Positions 1 through 11,964 of a stretch of DNA of 64,000 bases are shown in pieces. The stretch spans positions 434,001-498,000 of the forward strand of contig NZ_JAATOM010000004.1 of NCBI RefSeq assembly GCF_019207085.1. Direction: 5' to 3'. This DNA is from Variovorax sp. dw_308 (lineage in GTDB: Bacteria > Pseudomonadota > Gammaproteobacteria > Burkholderiales > Burkholderiaceae_C). Each line of letters starts with the position of its first letter. Position 1 is the first letter of the stretch. The notes beneath the pieces were generated by a model. That model did not search any database. It saw only the letters and a list, made by a program, of their open reading frames with translations, and had not been told where the DNA came from. The position numbers were made by a program, and so were the translations under genes.

Positions 1-983
1 GGGTGCAGAACATCATTCGCGAGACCGGCTACGTGCCGGACCCGATCGCCCGCCGCATGGCCAAGGGCTCGAACCGGATCCTCGCCGTGTTCACCTACGA
101 GCCGGCTTTTCCAAGCGCGCATTCCGACTTTTTCCTCCCTTTCCTGTTCGGCATCGAGGAAGAGGCGCAGGCCCGTGGCTATGACCTGCTGATGCTGACC
201 GGCGCAGGGCAGGGCGCGCAGCGCAAGATATTCGCCGAGGAGAGCCGGCTGCGCATCGCCGACGGCTGCATCGTGCTGGGCAAGACCTTCGATGCGGCGG
301 AACTGGCGCGGCTGGTGGCAGGCGACTACCCCTTCGTGGCCATCGGCCGGCGCGAGGCTGCCGGCGGCCCGGTGCCCTTTGTCGGCGGCGACTATGCGAC
401 CGCCACCGGCGCGCTGGTGCAGCAGGCGCGCGAACTGGGGCATCGGCGGCTGGCCTATCTCGGGCACACGGGCCCGGCCGAATCGATGGCCGACCGATGG
501 CAGGGCTTTTCCGCCGCGCTCGGCGCCGACCTGCACTTGGCCCTGCACCTGCCCGACGTCCCGGCCGGCGACGACGAACTGCTCGATGTGTTGCTGGCCA
601 GCGGTGCCACCGTGGCCTTCTGCGTGGAACTGGCCGATGCGGTGCGCCTTGAGCGCGCCACCCATGCGCGCGGAATGCGCCTGCCGGCCGACTTGTCGGT
701 GATCGCCATGGGCTCGCACATCCGCACCGAGGGCAGCGGCACGCGCTTCGCGTCCTTCGCCATCCCGCGCGAGGAGATGGCCCGGCAGGCGACGGCCATG
801 CTCGTGCGAATGGTGGAAGGCCCCGCGCAAAAGGCCGCGCAGCAGTTGCTGCTGCCGTGCGAGCCGATCCGCGGCGAGACCCTCGGCCCGGCGAAGTCGC
901 ACCCGGAAAAGCCAGTTGAACGCGCCGATGCGGGCGAGACGACTTCCAAGGCGCCAGGCGCCATCCATTCCCCCGAACAATGA
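1..983 (+). CDS. LacI-family transcriptional regulator (5' partial)
   Basis: The gene enters from the left edge, so its true start and most of the helix-turn-helix are missing. The first visible residues are the end of a LacI HTH plus hinge helix (GYVPDPIARRMAKG), followed by a periplasmic-binding-protein-like effector domain of about 270 residues. LacI repressors bind an operator in the cytoplasm and release it when a sugar or related ligand binds. The stop overlaps the ATG of the next gene (ATGA at 980-983), so it is probably co-transcribed with the oxidoreductase and sugar importer and likely controls them. The last 35 or so residues are polar and poorly conserved in appearance. The ligand cannot be told from sequence. 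Confidence 0.85.
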   Translation, partial: VQNIIRETGYVPDPIARRMAKGSNRILAVFTYEPAFPSAHSDFFLPFLFGIEEEAQARGYDLLMLTGAGQGAQRKIFAEESRLRIADGCIVLGKTFDAAELARLVAGDYPFVAIGRREAAGGPVPFVGGDYATATGALVQQARELGHRRLAYLGHTGPAESMADRWQGFSAALGADLHLALHLPDVPAGDDELLDVLLASGATVAFCVELADAVRLERATHARGMRLPADLSVIAMGSHIRTEGSGTRFASFAIPREEMARQATAMLVRMVEGPAQKAAQQLLLPCEPIRGETLGPAKSHPEKPVERADAGETTSKAPGAIHSPEQ

Positions 984-2596
984 ACATGCAAGAACTGAAG
1001 ACAGACATCCTCGTCGTCGGCGGCGGCCTCGGCGGCGTGGCCGCGGCGCTGGGCGCCCTGGCGTTCGGCCGCAGCGTGGTGATGAGCGAGGAATACGACT
1101 GGATCGGCGGCCAGCTCACCAGCCAGGCGGTGCCGCCCGACGAGCACACCTGGGTCGAGCGCTTCGGCGTCACGCGGCGCTATCGCGCGTTGCGCAACGG
1201 CATCCGGCGCCACTATCGCGATCACTATCCGCTCACCGAGGGCGCGCGCGCTTGGGACGAATTGAACCCCGGCGCCGGATGGGTCAGCCGAATCTGCGCC
1301 GAGCCGCGCGTGGGCCTGGCCGTGCTGGAAGCCATGCTGGCACCTTACCGCGCCGGTGGCCTGCTGACGGTGCTCCAGCCGTACCGTCCAGTGGCTGCCG
1401 ACACACAGGGCGACGCCGTCCGCGCCGTGACACTGCGCCATCGCGACACCGGCCATGAAGTCACCGTGCAAGCCGCCTTCGTCATCGACGCCACCGAACT
1501 CGGCGACCTGCTGCCGTTGACCGGCATCGAGTACGTGAAAGGCTTCGAAAGCCAGGCCGACACCGGCGAGCCGAGCGCGCCGGCTACCGCGCAGCCCGAC
1601 AACGTGCAGGCGGTGTCGATCTGCTTCGCCGTCGATCACGTGGACGGCGACCACGCGCTCGACAAGCCGCGCAATTACGACCATTGGCGCGCTGTCCAGC
1701 CGCACTTCTGGGGCGGTCCGCTGCTGGGCTTCAAGGCGCCGCTGCCGCGCACGCTCGAAATCGTCGAGCGCTCGTTCACGCCCAATCCCGACGACGACCC
1801 GTTGCTGGTGGACGCCGACCAGCGCAAGGGCGGCGGCGACATGAACCTGTGGACTTTCCGCCGCATCGCGGCGCGGCGCAACTTCGTGCCGGGCGCGTAT
1901 GCCTCGGACATCTGCCTGGTCAACTGGCCCATGATCGACTACATGGAGGGCTCGATCCTCGATGTGACGGAGGCCGAGAAGGCGCATCACCTGGCGCGCG
2001 CGGCGGAGCTGTCCTATTCGGTCTTCCACTGGCTGCAGACCGAAGCGCCGCGCGAGGACGGCGGCACCGGCTTCCCGGGCCTGCGACTGCGCGGCGACAT
2101 CACCGGCACCACGCACGGTCTGGCCATGGCGCCCTACATCCGCGAGAGCCGGCGCATCCTGGGCGTGACGCGCATCGTCGAGCAACACCTGTCGCACGCG
2201 GTGCGCGGCGACCAGGGAGCGGTGCGCTACCGCGACAGCGTGGGTGTCGGCATGTACCGCATCGACCTGCACCCTTCCACGGGCGGCGACAACTACATCG
2301 ACGTGGCATCGTGCCCCTTCGAGATCCCGCTGGGCGCCCTGCTGCCGCGTCGCATGACGAACCTGCTGGCCGGCGGCAAGAACATCGCGACCACGCACAT
2401 CACCAACGGCTGCTATCGCCTGCACCCGGTGGAATGGAACGTCGGCGAGGTGGCCGGCATGCTGGCGGCCCATTGCCTGGAGACCGGCGCCATGCCGCAC
2501 CAGGTGCAGGCCGACGACGCGCGACTGGCGACCTTCCAGGCGCTGCTGGAGCGCGCCGGCGTCGAGACGCATTGGCCCGACGTTCGCGCCTACTGA
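980..2596 (+). CDS. FAD-dependent oxidoreductase (FAD_oxidored type)
   Basis: This 538-residue protein opens with a Rossmann dinucleotide motif, GGGLGG at residues 14-19, followed by an acidic strand end and WIGGQLTSQ, a pattern typical of the FAD_oxidored (PF12831-like) group. No signal peptide is seen, so it is predicted cytoplasmic. It starts inside the regulator's stop codon (ATGA) and lies 37 bp upstream of a carbohydrate ABC importer, so its substrate is probably what that importer brings in, or a derivative. Family members act on varied and mostly unknown compounds. The fold is clear; the reaction is not. Confidence 0.8.
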   Translation: MNMQELKTDILVVGGGLGGVAAALGALAFGRSVVMSEEYDWIGGQLTSQAVPPDEHTWVERFGVTRRYRALRNGIRRHYRDHYPLTEGARAWDELNPGAGWVSRICAEPRVGLAVLEAMLAPYRAGGLLTVLQPYRPVAADTQGDAVRAVTLRHRDTGHEVTVQAAFVIDATELGDLLPLTGIEYVKGFESQADTGEPSAPATAQPDNVQAVSICFAVDHVDGDHALDKPRNYDHWRAVQPHFWGGPLLGFKAPLPRTLEIVERSFTPNPDDDPLLVDADQRKGGGDMNLWTFRRIAARRNFVPGAYASDICLVNWPMIDYMEGSILDVTEAEKAHHLARAAELSYSVFHWLQTEAPREDGGTGFPGLRLRGDITGTTHGLAMAPYIRESRRILGVTRIVEQHLSHAVRGDQGAVRYRDSVGVGMYRIDLHPSTGGDNYIDVASCPFEIPLGALLPRRMTNLLAGGKNIATTHITNGCYRLHPVEWNVGEVAGMLAAHCLETGAMPHQVQADDARLATFQALLERAGVETHWPDVRAY

Positions 2597-2633
2597 AACA
2601 CACCGCATCGACAACGAGCAGGAGACCATCATC

Positions 2634-3908
2634 ATGTCCTATCGCAACAAGCACTTCGCATTGCGCACTCTCGCCGGGCTGGCGCTCTCATTGGCCCTCG
2701 CGGCCAGCGCGTCGGCCGCAGAGCAGGTCAAGCTGCGCATGACGATCTGGAGCGCCAACGAGGCGCACCTGAAGCTCTTCAACGGCATCGCCGAGGACTA
2801 CAGGAAGACCCAACCCGACGTCGCGGTCAGCTTCGAGTCGCTGCCCTTCGATAACTACACCACCGCGCTGACCACGCAGATCGCCGGCGGCAATGCGCCC
2901 GACATGGCCTGGATCTTCGAGACCACGGCCTACGACTTCGTCAACTCGGGCGCGCTGGTGCCGCTCACGAAGACGCTGGCCGCGGCGCCGGGCTACAACC
3001 TCGGTGACGTCGCCCCGAGTGCGACCGAGCGCTGGTCGAAGGACGGCGTGCTCTATGCCTATCCGTTCTCGACCTCGCCCTTCGCGGTGTTCGTCAACAA
3101 CGACCTCATCAAGAAGGCCGGCGCCAAGACGCCGGCGGAACTCATCGCCGCCGGCCAGTGGACCTGGCCCAATGCCATCGCCTCGGCGCAGGCCGTGGCA
3201 AAGGAGCCCGGCAAGGGCGGCATGGTGGTGCGCGACTTCAACTACCAGGCCTGGCAGTACCTGTCGTCGGTCTGGAACGGCTGGGGCGCCGCGCCGTGGA
3301 GCGCCGACGGCAAGCGCTGCACGCTGGCCGACAAGCCGATGGTCGATGCGCTCGGCTTCATTCACGACGCGATCTTCACGAAGAAGGCGATCCCCGGCCC
3401 GGGCCAGAACGTCGACTTCTTCGCGGGCGACGCCGCCATGACCATCACGCAGATCAGCCGCGCCTCGCTGCTGCCCAAGGACAAGAAATTCGACTGGGAC
3501 CTGGTGCCACTGCCCAAGGGCTCGACGGGCGACTATGCGATCGTCGGCCAGGCGGGTATCGGCGTCTTGAAGGCGGGCAAGAACCCTGACCAGGCCGCCG
3601 CCTTCGTCGCCTACATGACCAATGCCGAGAACTCGGCCAAGCTGGCGCAGTTCTTCCCGTCGGCGCGCAAGTCGCTGCTGAACGCGGAGGTGCTCGGCAA
3701 GACCAATGCGCTGCTGTCGCCCGCGCAATTGGACAAGGTCGTGGTCTCGGGCATCGCGACCGGCAAGCTGATGCCGGGGCACACGGACTTCGCGCGGCTG
3801 CAGCAGATGGTGCGCTCGGGCCTCGATGCCGTCTGGCAGCCGCAAGCCGACATCCCCGCCGCCACGCGTGCGATCTGCGCGCAGATCGGGCCGTTGCTCG
3901 CGAAGTAG
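2634..3908 (+). CDS. Carbohydrate ABC transporter substrate-binding protein
   Basis: This 424-residue family 1 extracellular solute-binding protein has a Sec signal peptide: basic MSYRNKHF, a hydrophobic core, and likely cleavage after ASA near residue 28. The mature part starts with a beta strand (LRMTIWSANE) typical of sugar-binding lipoproteins and MalE/UgpB relatives. It should capture the substrate in the periplasm for the two permeases and ATPase that follow. A purine-rich AGGAG at 2620-2624 serves as ribosome binding site. The ligand could be a sugar, oligosaccharide or polyol. The neighbouring LacI regulator and oxidoreductase support a carbohydrate-like ligand but do not name it. Confidence 0.88.
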   Translation: MSYRNKHFALRTLAGLALSLALAASASAAEQVKLRMTIWSANEAHLKLFNGIAEDYRKTQPDVAVSFESLPFDNYTTALTTQIAGGNAPDMAWIFETTAYDFVNSGALVPLTKTLAAAPGYNLGDVAPSATERWSKDGVLYAYPFSTSPFAVFVNNDLIKKAGAKTPAELIAAGQWTWPNAIASAQAVAKEPGKGGMVVRDFNYQAWQYLSSVWNGWGAAPWSADGKRCTLADKPMVDALGFIHDAIFTKKAIPGPGQNVDFFAGDAAMTITQISRASLLPKDKKFDWDLVPLPKGSTGDYAIVGQAGIGVLKAGKNPDQAAAFVAYMTNAENSAKLAQFFPSARKSLLNAEVLGKTNALLSPAQLDKVVVSGIATGKLMPGHTDFARLQQMVRSGLDAVWQPQADIPAATRAICAQIGPLLAK

Positions 3909-3974
3909 GCGCTGCTGCAAACGCACTACGTACCGCCAGGCCACGTCACCCCAAGCCACCCGCGCCGCCACGCC

Positions 3975-4919
3975 ATGTCCAGCACGTCCCTGCCGCCCGT
4001 TGCCGCGTCCGACCTGCGGGCCCATGCGCCTCGGCGGTTCTGGACCATCGCGCGGCGCGATGCGCTGGCGGGCTACCTGTTCGCCGGGCCGCAACTCGTG
4101 GGCACGCTGGTCTTCGTGCTGGTGCCGCTCGCCCTGGTGTTCTGGTACTCGCTGCACGAATGGAACGTGCTGGCCAACACCTTCGAGTACACCGGCCTGC
4201 AGAACTACGGACAACTGTTGGACGACCCGTCGTTGCCCGGCGTGCTGCTGGCCTCGGCGCTGTTCTCCGGCGGGCTGGTGGTGCTGAACATGAGCCTGGC
4301 CTTGTTGCTGGCCGTGCTGCTCAACCAGAAGCTCGCGGGCATCACGGTGTTTCGCACGCTGTTCTTCTCGCCGGTGGTGGTGTCGCTGGTGGCGTGGACC
4401 ATCGTGTGGGGCTTCCTGCTGCAGAACAACGGCGGCATCAACGGCATGCTCGGGCTGCTGGGCATCCAGGGGCCGAACTGGCTGCGCGCGCCCGGCACCG
4501 CGATGGTGTCGGTGATCGTGATGCAGGTGTTCAAGAACGTCGGGCTCAACATGATCCTGTTCCTGGCCGCGCTGCAGGGCGTGCCGCGGGAGCTGTACGA
4601 GGCTGCGCGCATGGATGGCGCGCCGCGCTTCGCGCAGTTCCGCCGCATCACGCTGCCGCTCATCAGCCCGACCATCCTGCTGACCTCGATCATCACCATC
4701 GTCGGCTCGCTGCAGGTGTTCGCGCAGATCGCGGTGCTCACGCAGGGCGGGCCGGGCGTGTCGACCACGGTGCTGGTGTACTACCTGTACCAGCAGACCT
4801 TCCAGTTCCACCGCTTCGGCTACGGGTCCACGCTGGCCATCGTGCTGTTCGCGATCGTCGCGCTGCTCACGCTGGCGCAATGGCAGATGCGCAAGAGGTT
4901 CGTGTTCCATGAACAGTGA
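3975..4919 (+). CDS. Sugar ABC transporter permease (MalF/UgpA type)
   Basis: This 314-residue inner-membrane permease has about six hydrophobic helices. Its cytoplasmic EAA loop (ELYEAARMDGAPRFAQFRRI, about residues 207-226) is the site that docks to the ATPase. It is one half of the channel; the next gene is the other half and overlaps it by 11 bp (4909-4919), a sign of coupled translation. The first 30 residues are a polar cytoplasmic tail, usual for UgpA/MalF relatives. The 66 bp between the binding-protein gene and this one hold no obvious terminator, so one operon is likely. Confidence 0.88.
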   Translation: MSSTSLPPVAASDLRAHAPRRFWTIARRDALAGYLFAGPQLVGTLVFVLVPLALVFWYSLHEWNVLANTFEYTGLQNYGQLLDDPSLPGVLLASALFSGGLVVLNMSLALLLAVLLNQKLAGITVFRTLFFSPVVVSLVAWTIVWGFLLQNNGGINGMLGLLGIQGPNWLRAPGTAMVSVIVMQVFKNVGLNMILFLAALQGVPRELYEAARMDGAPRFAQFRRITLPLISPTILLTSIITIVGSLQVFAQIAVLTQGGPGVSTTVLVYYLYQQTFQFHRFGYGSTLAIVLFAIVALLTLAQWQMRKRFVFHEQ

Positions 4920-5751
4920 GCTGCCGCCGCGCATGAAGGTCGCGCTCTACGGGTTGATGTGCGTGCTGCTCATCCCCTTCGTGTTCCCGACCTGGTGGAT
5001 GGTGACCTCGTCGCTCAAGCCGATCAGCGACATCTTCATCTTCCCGCCCGAATTGATTCCGACGCACCCGGACTGGAGCAGCTACAGGCAGGTGTTCACG
5101 CTCCAGCCCTTCGCGCAGCAGTACTGGAACTCGGCCTGGATCGCGGCGGTGGTGACGCTCGCCACGCTGGCGCTGTCGTCGATGGCTGGCTATGCCTTTG
5201 CGCGCATTCGCTTTCCGGGGGCGAACGCCTTGTTCATCGTGGTGCTGACGGGGCTGCTGATCCCGTCGGAGGTGACCATCGTGCCGCTGTTCCGGATGTT
5301 CCTGAAACTGGGCTGGGTCAACACGCACTGGCCGCTGGTGCTGATACCGGTGTTCGGCGCGCCCAGCGTGTTCGCCACCTTCATCATGCGGCAGTTCTTC
5401 ATCGCGCTGCCGGTGGAACTGGACGAGGCCGCGCGCGTGGACGGCCTGGGGCGCTTCACGATCTTCCGCACCATCGCGCTGCCGCTGGCGCGTCCTGCCC
5501 TGGCGTCGGTGGCGATCTTCACCTTCCTGCACAGCTGGAACCTGTACCTGGAGCCGATCGTGTTCCTGTCGACGCCAAGCAAGTTCACGCTGCCGCAGGC
5601 ACTGACGCAATTCACCGATACCTATGGCGGGCCGATGTGGAACATCCAGCTCGCGGCGGCCACGCTGACGGCGCTGCCGGTGCTGATCGTGTTCGTGCTG
5701 GCGCAGAAGCAGTTCGTCGAAGGCCTGGCCCATACAGGCCTCAAGGGCTGA
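4909..5751 (+). CDS. Carbohydrate ABC transporter permease (MalG/UgpE type)
   Basis: This 280-residue integral membrane protein is the second permease half of the importer. Six hydrophobic segments are visible, with the EAA motif ELDEAARVDGLGRFTIFRTI near residues 170-190, as in MalG and UgpE. The start codon lies inside the 3' end of the first permease gene. Length and motif position are normal for the family. It pairs with the preceding permease and the following ATPase to move the ligand across the inner membrane. Confidence 0.88.
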   Translation: MNSELPPRMKVALYGLMCVLLIPFVFPTWWMVTSSLKPISDIFIFPPELIPTHPDWSSYRQVFTLQPFAQQYWNSAWIAAVVTLATLALSSMAGYAFARIRFPGANALFIVVLTGLLIPSEVTIVPLFRMFLKLGWVNTHWPLVLIPVFGAPSVFATFIMRQFFIALPVELDEAARVDGLGRFTIFRTIALPLARPALASVAIFTFLHSWNLYLEPIVFLSTPSKFTLPQALTQFTDTYGGPMWNIQLAAATLTALPVLIVFVLAQKQFVEGLAHTGLKG

Positions 5752-5767
5752 TCTCTTACTCCATCGC

Positions 5768-6841
5768 ATGGCAGAAGTCCTTCTCTCCACCGTCCAGAAA
5801 CGCTTCGGCGCCGTCAACGTCATCCACGGTCTCGACCTGCACATTCCCGATGGCGAGTTCGTCGCGCTGGTGGGGCCGTCGGGCTGCGGCAAGTCGACCC
5901 TGCTGCGCATGATCGCGGGGCTGGAGAATGTCACGCAGGGCAGCATCCGCATAGGCGGGCGCGATGTGACCGACCTGGACCCGAAGGACCGCGACATCGC
6001 GATGGTGTTCCAGAACTACGCGCTGTATCCGCACATGACGGTCGCGGTCAACATGGGCTTCTCGCTGGAGCATCGCGGCCGGCCCAAGGCCGAGATCGCC
6101 GAGCGCGTGCGCTGGGCGGCGGACATCCTGGGCTTGTCGCAACTATTGGACCGCTATCCGCGTCAGCTTTCCGGCGGGCAGCGCCAACGCGTGGCGATGG
6201 GGCGCGCGATCGTGCGCGATCCGCAGGTGTTCCTGTTCGACGAGCCGCTCTCCAACCTGGATGCGAAGCTGCGCATCGTCATGCGTGGCGAGATCAAGGG
6301 ACTGCACCAGCGACTGAAGACCACGACTGTGTACGTGACGCACGACCAGGTCGAGGCCATGACCATGGCGGACCGGATCGTGGTGCTCAATGCGGGACGC
6401 GTGGAGCAGGTGGGCACGCCACTGGAGCTGTTCGACCGGCCGGCCAACCAGTTCGTGGCCGGCTTCATCGGGTCGCCGGCGATGAATTTCATCAGCGGCC
6501 GTTGCACGCCTCAGGGCTTCGCGGCGGCCGGCTTGCTGCTGCCCATGGACGGGAGCGTGATCGAGGCGCATGCGGGGCGCGACGCCACATGCGGGATCCG
6601 GCCCGAGCATTTCGAAATCTGCGCGGTCGGCGAGGGCGCGGCGGCGCAGGTGCTACTGGTGGAGCCCCTTGGCTCCGACACGCAACTCAGCCTGCGCCTG
6701 GGCGACACGCCGGTGATCGCGCTGTTCCATGAGCGCCTGGTAGCGGCGCCGGGCGATGTGCTGCACCTGCGGCCGAAGGCGGGCATGGTGCATCTGTTCG
6801 ATGCGGGTGGGGCGAGGTTGGAGGTGGGATGTGGCGGATAA
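5768..6841 (+). CDS. Sugar ABC transporter ATP-binding protein (UgpC/MalK type)
   Basis: This 357-residue cytoplasmic ATPase energises the importer. It shows Walker A GPSGCGKST, Q-loop VFQNYALYPHM, signature LSGGQRQR, Walker B VFLFDEPLSNLD and the H-loop histidine in YVTHDQ. After about residue 240 comes the regulatory TOBE-like C-terminal part found in MalK and UgpC but not in short import ATPases. It follows the second permease by 16 bp and ends the operon. The next gene is convergent, and the 197-bp gap holds no strong terminator hairpin that I can see. Confidence 0.9.
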   Translation: MAEVLLSTVQKRFGAVNVIHGLDLHIPDGEFVALVGPSGCGKSTLLRMIAGLENVTQGSIRIGGRDVTDLDPKDRDIAMVFQNYALYPHMTVAVNMGFSLEHRGRPKAEIAERVRWAADILGLSQLLDRYPRQLSGGQRQRVAMGRAIVRDPQVFLFDEPLSNLDAKLRIVMRGEIKGLHQRLKTTTVYVTHDQVEAMTMADRIVVLNAGRVEQVGTPLELFDRPANQFVAGFIGSPAMNFISGRCTPQGFAAAGLLLPMDGSVIEAHAGRDATCGIRPEHFEICAVGEGAAAQVLLVEPLGSDTQLSLRLGDTPVIALFHERLVAAPGDVLHLRPKAGMVHLFDAGGARLEVGCGG

Positions 6842-7038
6842 GCGGCATTGGGTCGGTATGCACGAGGTGACGGTGCCTAACCACTCGCCGCGCTCCATGT
6901 TGACGAAGCATCCCTCACGATTGGGGCCCGTGCGCTGTCGCGGCTCACGGTCGAATATCTGGCAATGCCGAGTCCTGAAGCGGACGTAGTCGCAGGACCG
7001 TGTCGATGCCTCGGGTTCCTCGTCGCGAGCGGGCTCAG

Positions 7039-7917
7039 TCAGCTGCGCTTCTGCGCGGGGCCGGGTGTGATCGTGTCGAGAAACTCCCTGACCATTCGTG
7101 TCTCTCGCCGCTCCGCAAGGCAAAGGACGTGCGCGTAGGTATGAATTTCCGCATCGCTGATCTTCACCATGTGCAGGCCGGGACCAGGTACGTATTCCAC
7201 CAGGGACACGGCGCTGATCCCAAGACCTTGCGACACCGCTTCGCGGATGACCTCCCGGCTGCCGATTTCCATCACGACATTGAGTTCTATCCTGGTCTTG
7301 TCGAGCGCAAGTTCCAGCGCCTTGCGCGTGGTCGATCCGTTCTCGCGCAGGATGAAGCGCTCGCCTTCCAGGTCCGCAAGCCGGATGCTGCGACGCTTGG
7401 CGAAGCGATGATTCGCCGCGCAGCAGATCACTACCGGGTGCTTGCTGAAGGGCACCGAGAGAAAGCGGTCGTCGCGCACTAGCTGTGCGAGCACGCCGAC
7501 CTCGGCCCGGTAGTCGAGCAGGCGGTCCAGCACGTCCTGCGAGTTGCCCGTGCTGACCGACACCTTGATGCCCGGAAAGCGCTCGTTGAAATGCACCAGC
7601 AGTTTCGTGACGTGATAGGGCCCCACCGCCGCCACGCGCAGGTGCCCGGTCTTCAGTTCGCCCGCGTCGCCGAGCAGTTGAACCGCGTCGGATTCGAGGC
7701 TGAAGATCTGCTGCGCCAACTGCATGAGTTGCTCGCCGATCTCCGTCAGGCGTACGCGCCGGCCATAGCGGTGAAAGAGCTCGACGTCATAGCTCTCCTC
7801 CAGGAAGCGCACCTGCGTCGTGATCGTGGGCTGGCTTACGTGGAGGTGCTCGGCCGCCTTGGTGAAGCTGCCCATGCGGGCGACTGCATAGAAGGAACGT
7901 AGTTGTGTCAGGCGCAT
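7039..7917 (-). CDS. LysR-family regulator of phosphonate locus A
   Basis: This 292-residue regulator has an N-terminal winged HTH (MRLTQLRSFYAVARMGSFTKAAEHLHVSQPTITTQVRFLE, written here as one domain at residues 1-60) and a two-lobed effector domain. The pattern matches CysB/LysR regulators. It is transcribed away from phnD, and the shared region holds a perfect inverted repeat, CGTATAG-N7-CTATACG, 41 bp before its start. That is the classic arrangement for a LysR protein that represses itself and activates the divergent operon. The inducer is probably a phosphonate or one of its breakdown products (inference from context). Confidence 0.85.
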   Translation of the reverse strand: MRLTQLRSFYAVARMGSFTKAAEHLHVSQPTITTQVRFLEESYDVELFHRYGRRVRLTEIGEQLMQLAQQIFSLESDAVQLLGDAGELKTGHLRVAAVGPYHVTKLLVHFNERFPGIKVSVSTGNSQDVLDRLLDYRAEVGVLAQLVRDDRFLSVPFSKHPVVICCAANHRFAKRRSIRLADLEGERFILRENGSTTRKALELALDKTRIELNVVMEIGSREVIREAVSQGLGISAVSLVEYVPGPGLHMVKISDAEIHTYAHVLCLAERRETRMVREFLDTITPGPAQKRS

Positions 7918-7957
7918 GACAAGGAAGGGTGAATTTGCCCCGTGGATTCCCGGACGT

Positions 7958-7978
7958 CGTATAGCTCCACTCTATACG
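7958..7978. promoter_or_regulatory. Candidate LysR operator, CGTATAG-N7-CTATACG
   Basis: Perfect 7-bp inverted repeat (arms 7958-7964 and 7972-7978, spacer 7 bp) in the gap between the divergent lysR (7917) and phnD (8177). It contains the ATA/TAT core of a T-N11-A LysR box. The position, 41 bp from the lysR start and about 200 bp from phnD, suggests it serves both genes. The function is inferred from location and symmetry. Confidence 0.55.
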
Positions 7979-8005
7979 AGATCGGAAAAATTTGAATTGG
8001 ATAGA

Positions 8006-8021
8006 TGGATGCAGGCATCCA
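8006..8021. repeat. Small palindrome TGGATGC-AG-GCATCCA
   Basis: Perfect 7-bp arms (8006-8012 and 8015-8021) around a 2-bp centre, between the LysR box and phnD. It could be a second regulator half-site or a 5' UTR hairpin of the phnD transcript. Sequence alone does not decide. Confidence 0.3.
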
Positions 8022-8176
8022 ACAATTGAACCGTGCGCAGATGCTTCGATGCGAAAACCGATGCAGCGAAGGTCATTGCGATGCGTATGAACACCACCGG
8101 GCCGCAAGGCACGACACGTGACCCGGATCAGCCAGAGCCGACCCCTCGAGGACGGCATCACGATGGAGCCAACCCC

Positions 8177-9048
8177 ATGAAGATCAGTCGTCGTTCCCTG
8201 CTCGCCGCCGCCGCCGTTGGCGTGCCGCTCGCAGCCTTCACCCGAACCGGGCTTGCCCAGCCGGGGGCGCTCACCGTCGGGTTGATTCCCTCGGAAGATT
8301 CCCGCGCCATGATCGCCAACAGCCAGGCCATGATGGACATGCTGGCCAAGGCGCTGGGCATGCCGGTCAAGCCCTTCGTCGCGGCCGACTACAACGGCGT
8401 CATCGAGGCGCTGCGTTCCGGCCGGCTCGACGTGGCCTACCTCGGCCCGTTCTCCTATGTGCTGGGCACCACCATCGCGCCGATCGAGGCCTTCGCCGTG
8501 GCCGAGACCAAGAAGGCCGGCCGCACTTTCTATTACAGCCAGATCGTGGCCCACAAGGACACCGGCATCAAGACGATCAAGGACCTCAAGGGCAAGACCT
8601 TCGCCTTCGTCGATCCGAGTTCCACGTCGGGCCATCTGTTCCCCAAGGCCGGGTTGATCAAGGCGGGTTTCAATCCCGATACCGACTTCGGCCGCGTGAT
8701 CTTCTCGGGCTCGCACGACTCCAGCGCCATCGCCGTGGAGAACAAGAAGGTCGATGCCGCAGCTATTGCCGACCGCATCCTCGATGCCGCCATCGCCAAG
8801 GGCCTGGCCAAGCGCGAAGACCTGGTCGAAGTCTGGCGCTCGGACCCGATTCCGGAATCGCCCACGGTGTGGCGCAAGAACCTGTCGCCGGACCTGAAGT
8901 CGCGCGTGCAGGCAGCCTTCCTCGAAGTGAAGGACATCCCGTGGTCGGACCAGGGCCTGCTCAATGGTTTTCATCCGACCACTGACGCGGCCTACAACGT
9001 CATCCGTGACACGGCCAAGCTCCTCAACCTCGACCTGAGCAAGATGAA

Positions 9049-9052
<4 letters not shown>
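8177..9052 (+). CDS. phnD: Phosphonate ABC transporter substrate-binding protein PhnD
   Basis: This 291-residue periplasmic binding protein for phosphonates has an N-terminus with a twin-arginine-like signal (MKISRRSLLAAAAVG) that ends near AQ at about residue 28. The mature part starts with LTVGLIPSEDS, the usual PhnD opening, and carries the YLGPFSY motif that lies in the phosphonate pocket of the family. I chose 8177 over in-frame upstream starts such as 8033, because only 8177 puts the signal peptide at the N-terminus. It overlaps phnC by 4 bp (ATGA) and begins the transport part of locus A. Confidence 0.9.
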
Positions 9053-11956
<2,904 letters not shown>

Positions 11957-11964
11957 AGGATCGA

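Noticed and set aside
2688..4934. Long minus-strand open frame over the sugar-importer genes
   Set aside because: Antisense shadow of the binding protein and permease. No family motif, repetitive Arg/His/Gln composition, no ribosome site.
8033..8176. N-terminal extension of PhnD from an upstream start
   Set aside because: It would bury the twin-arginine-type signal peptide 48 residues into the protein. The start at 8177 is natural.
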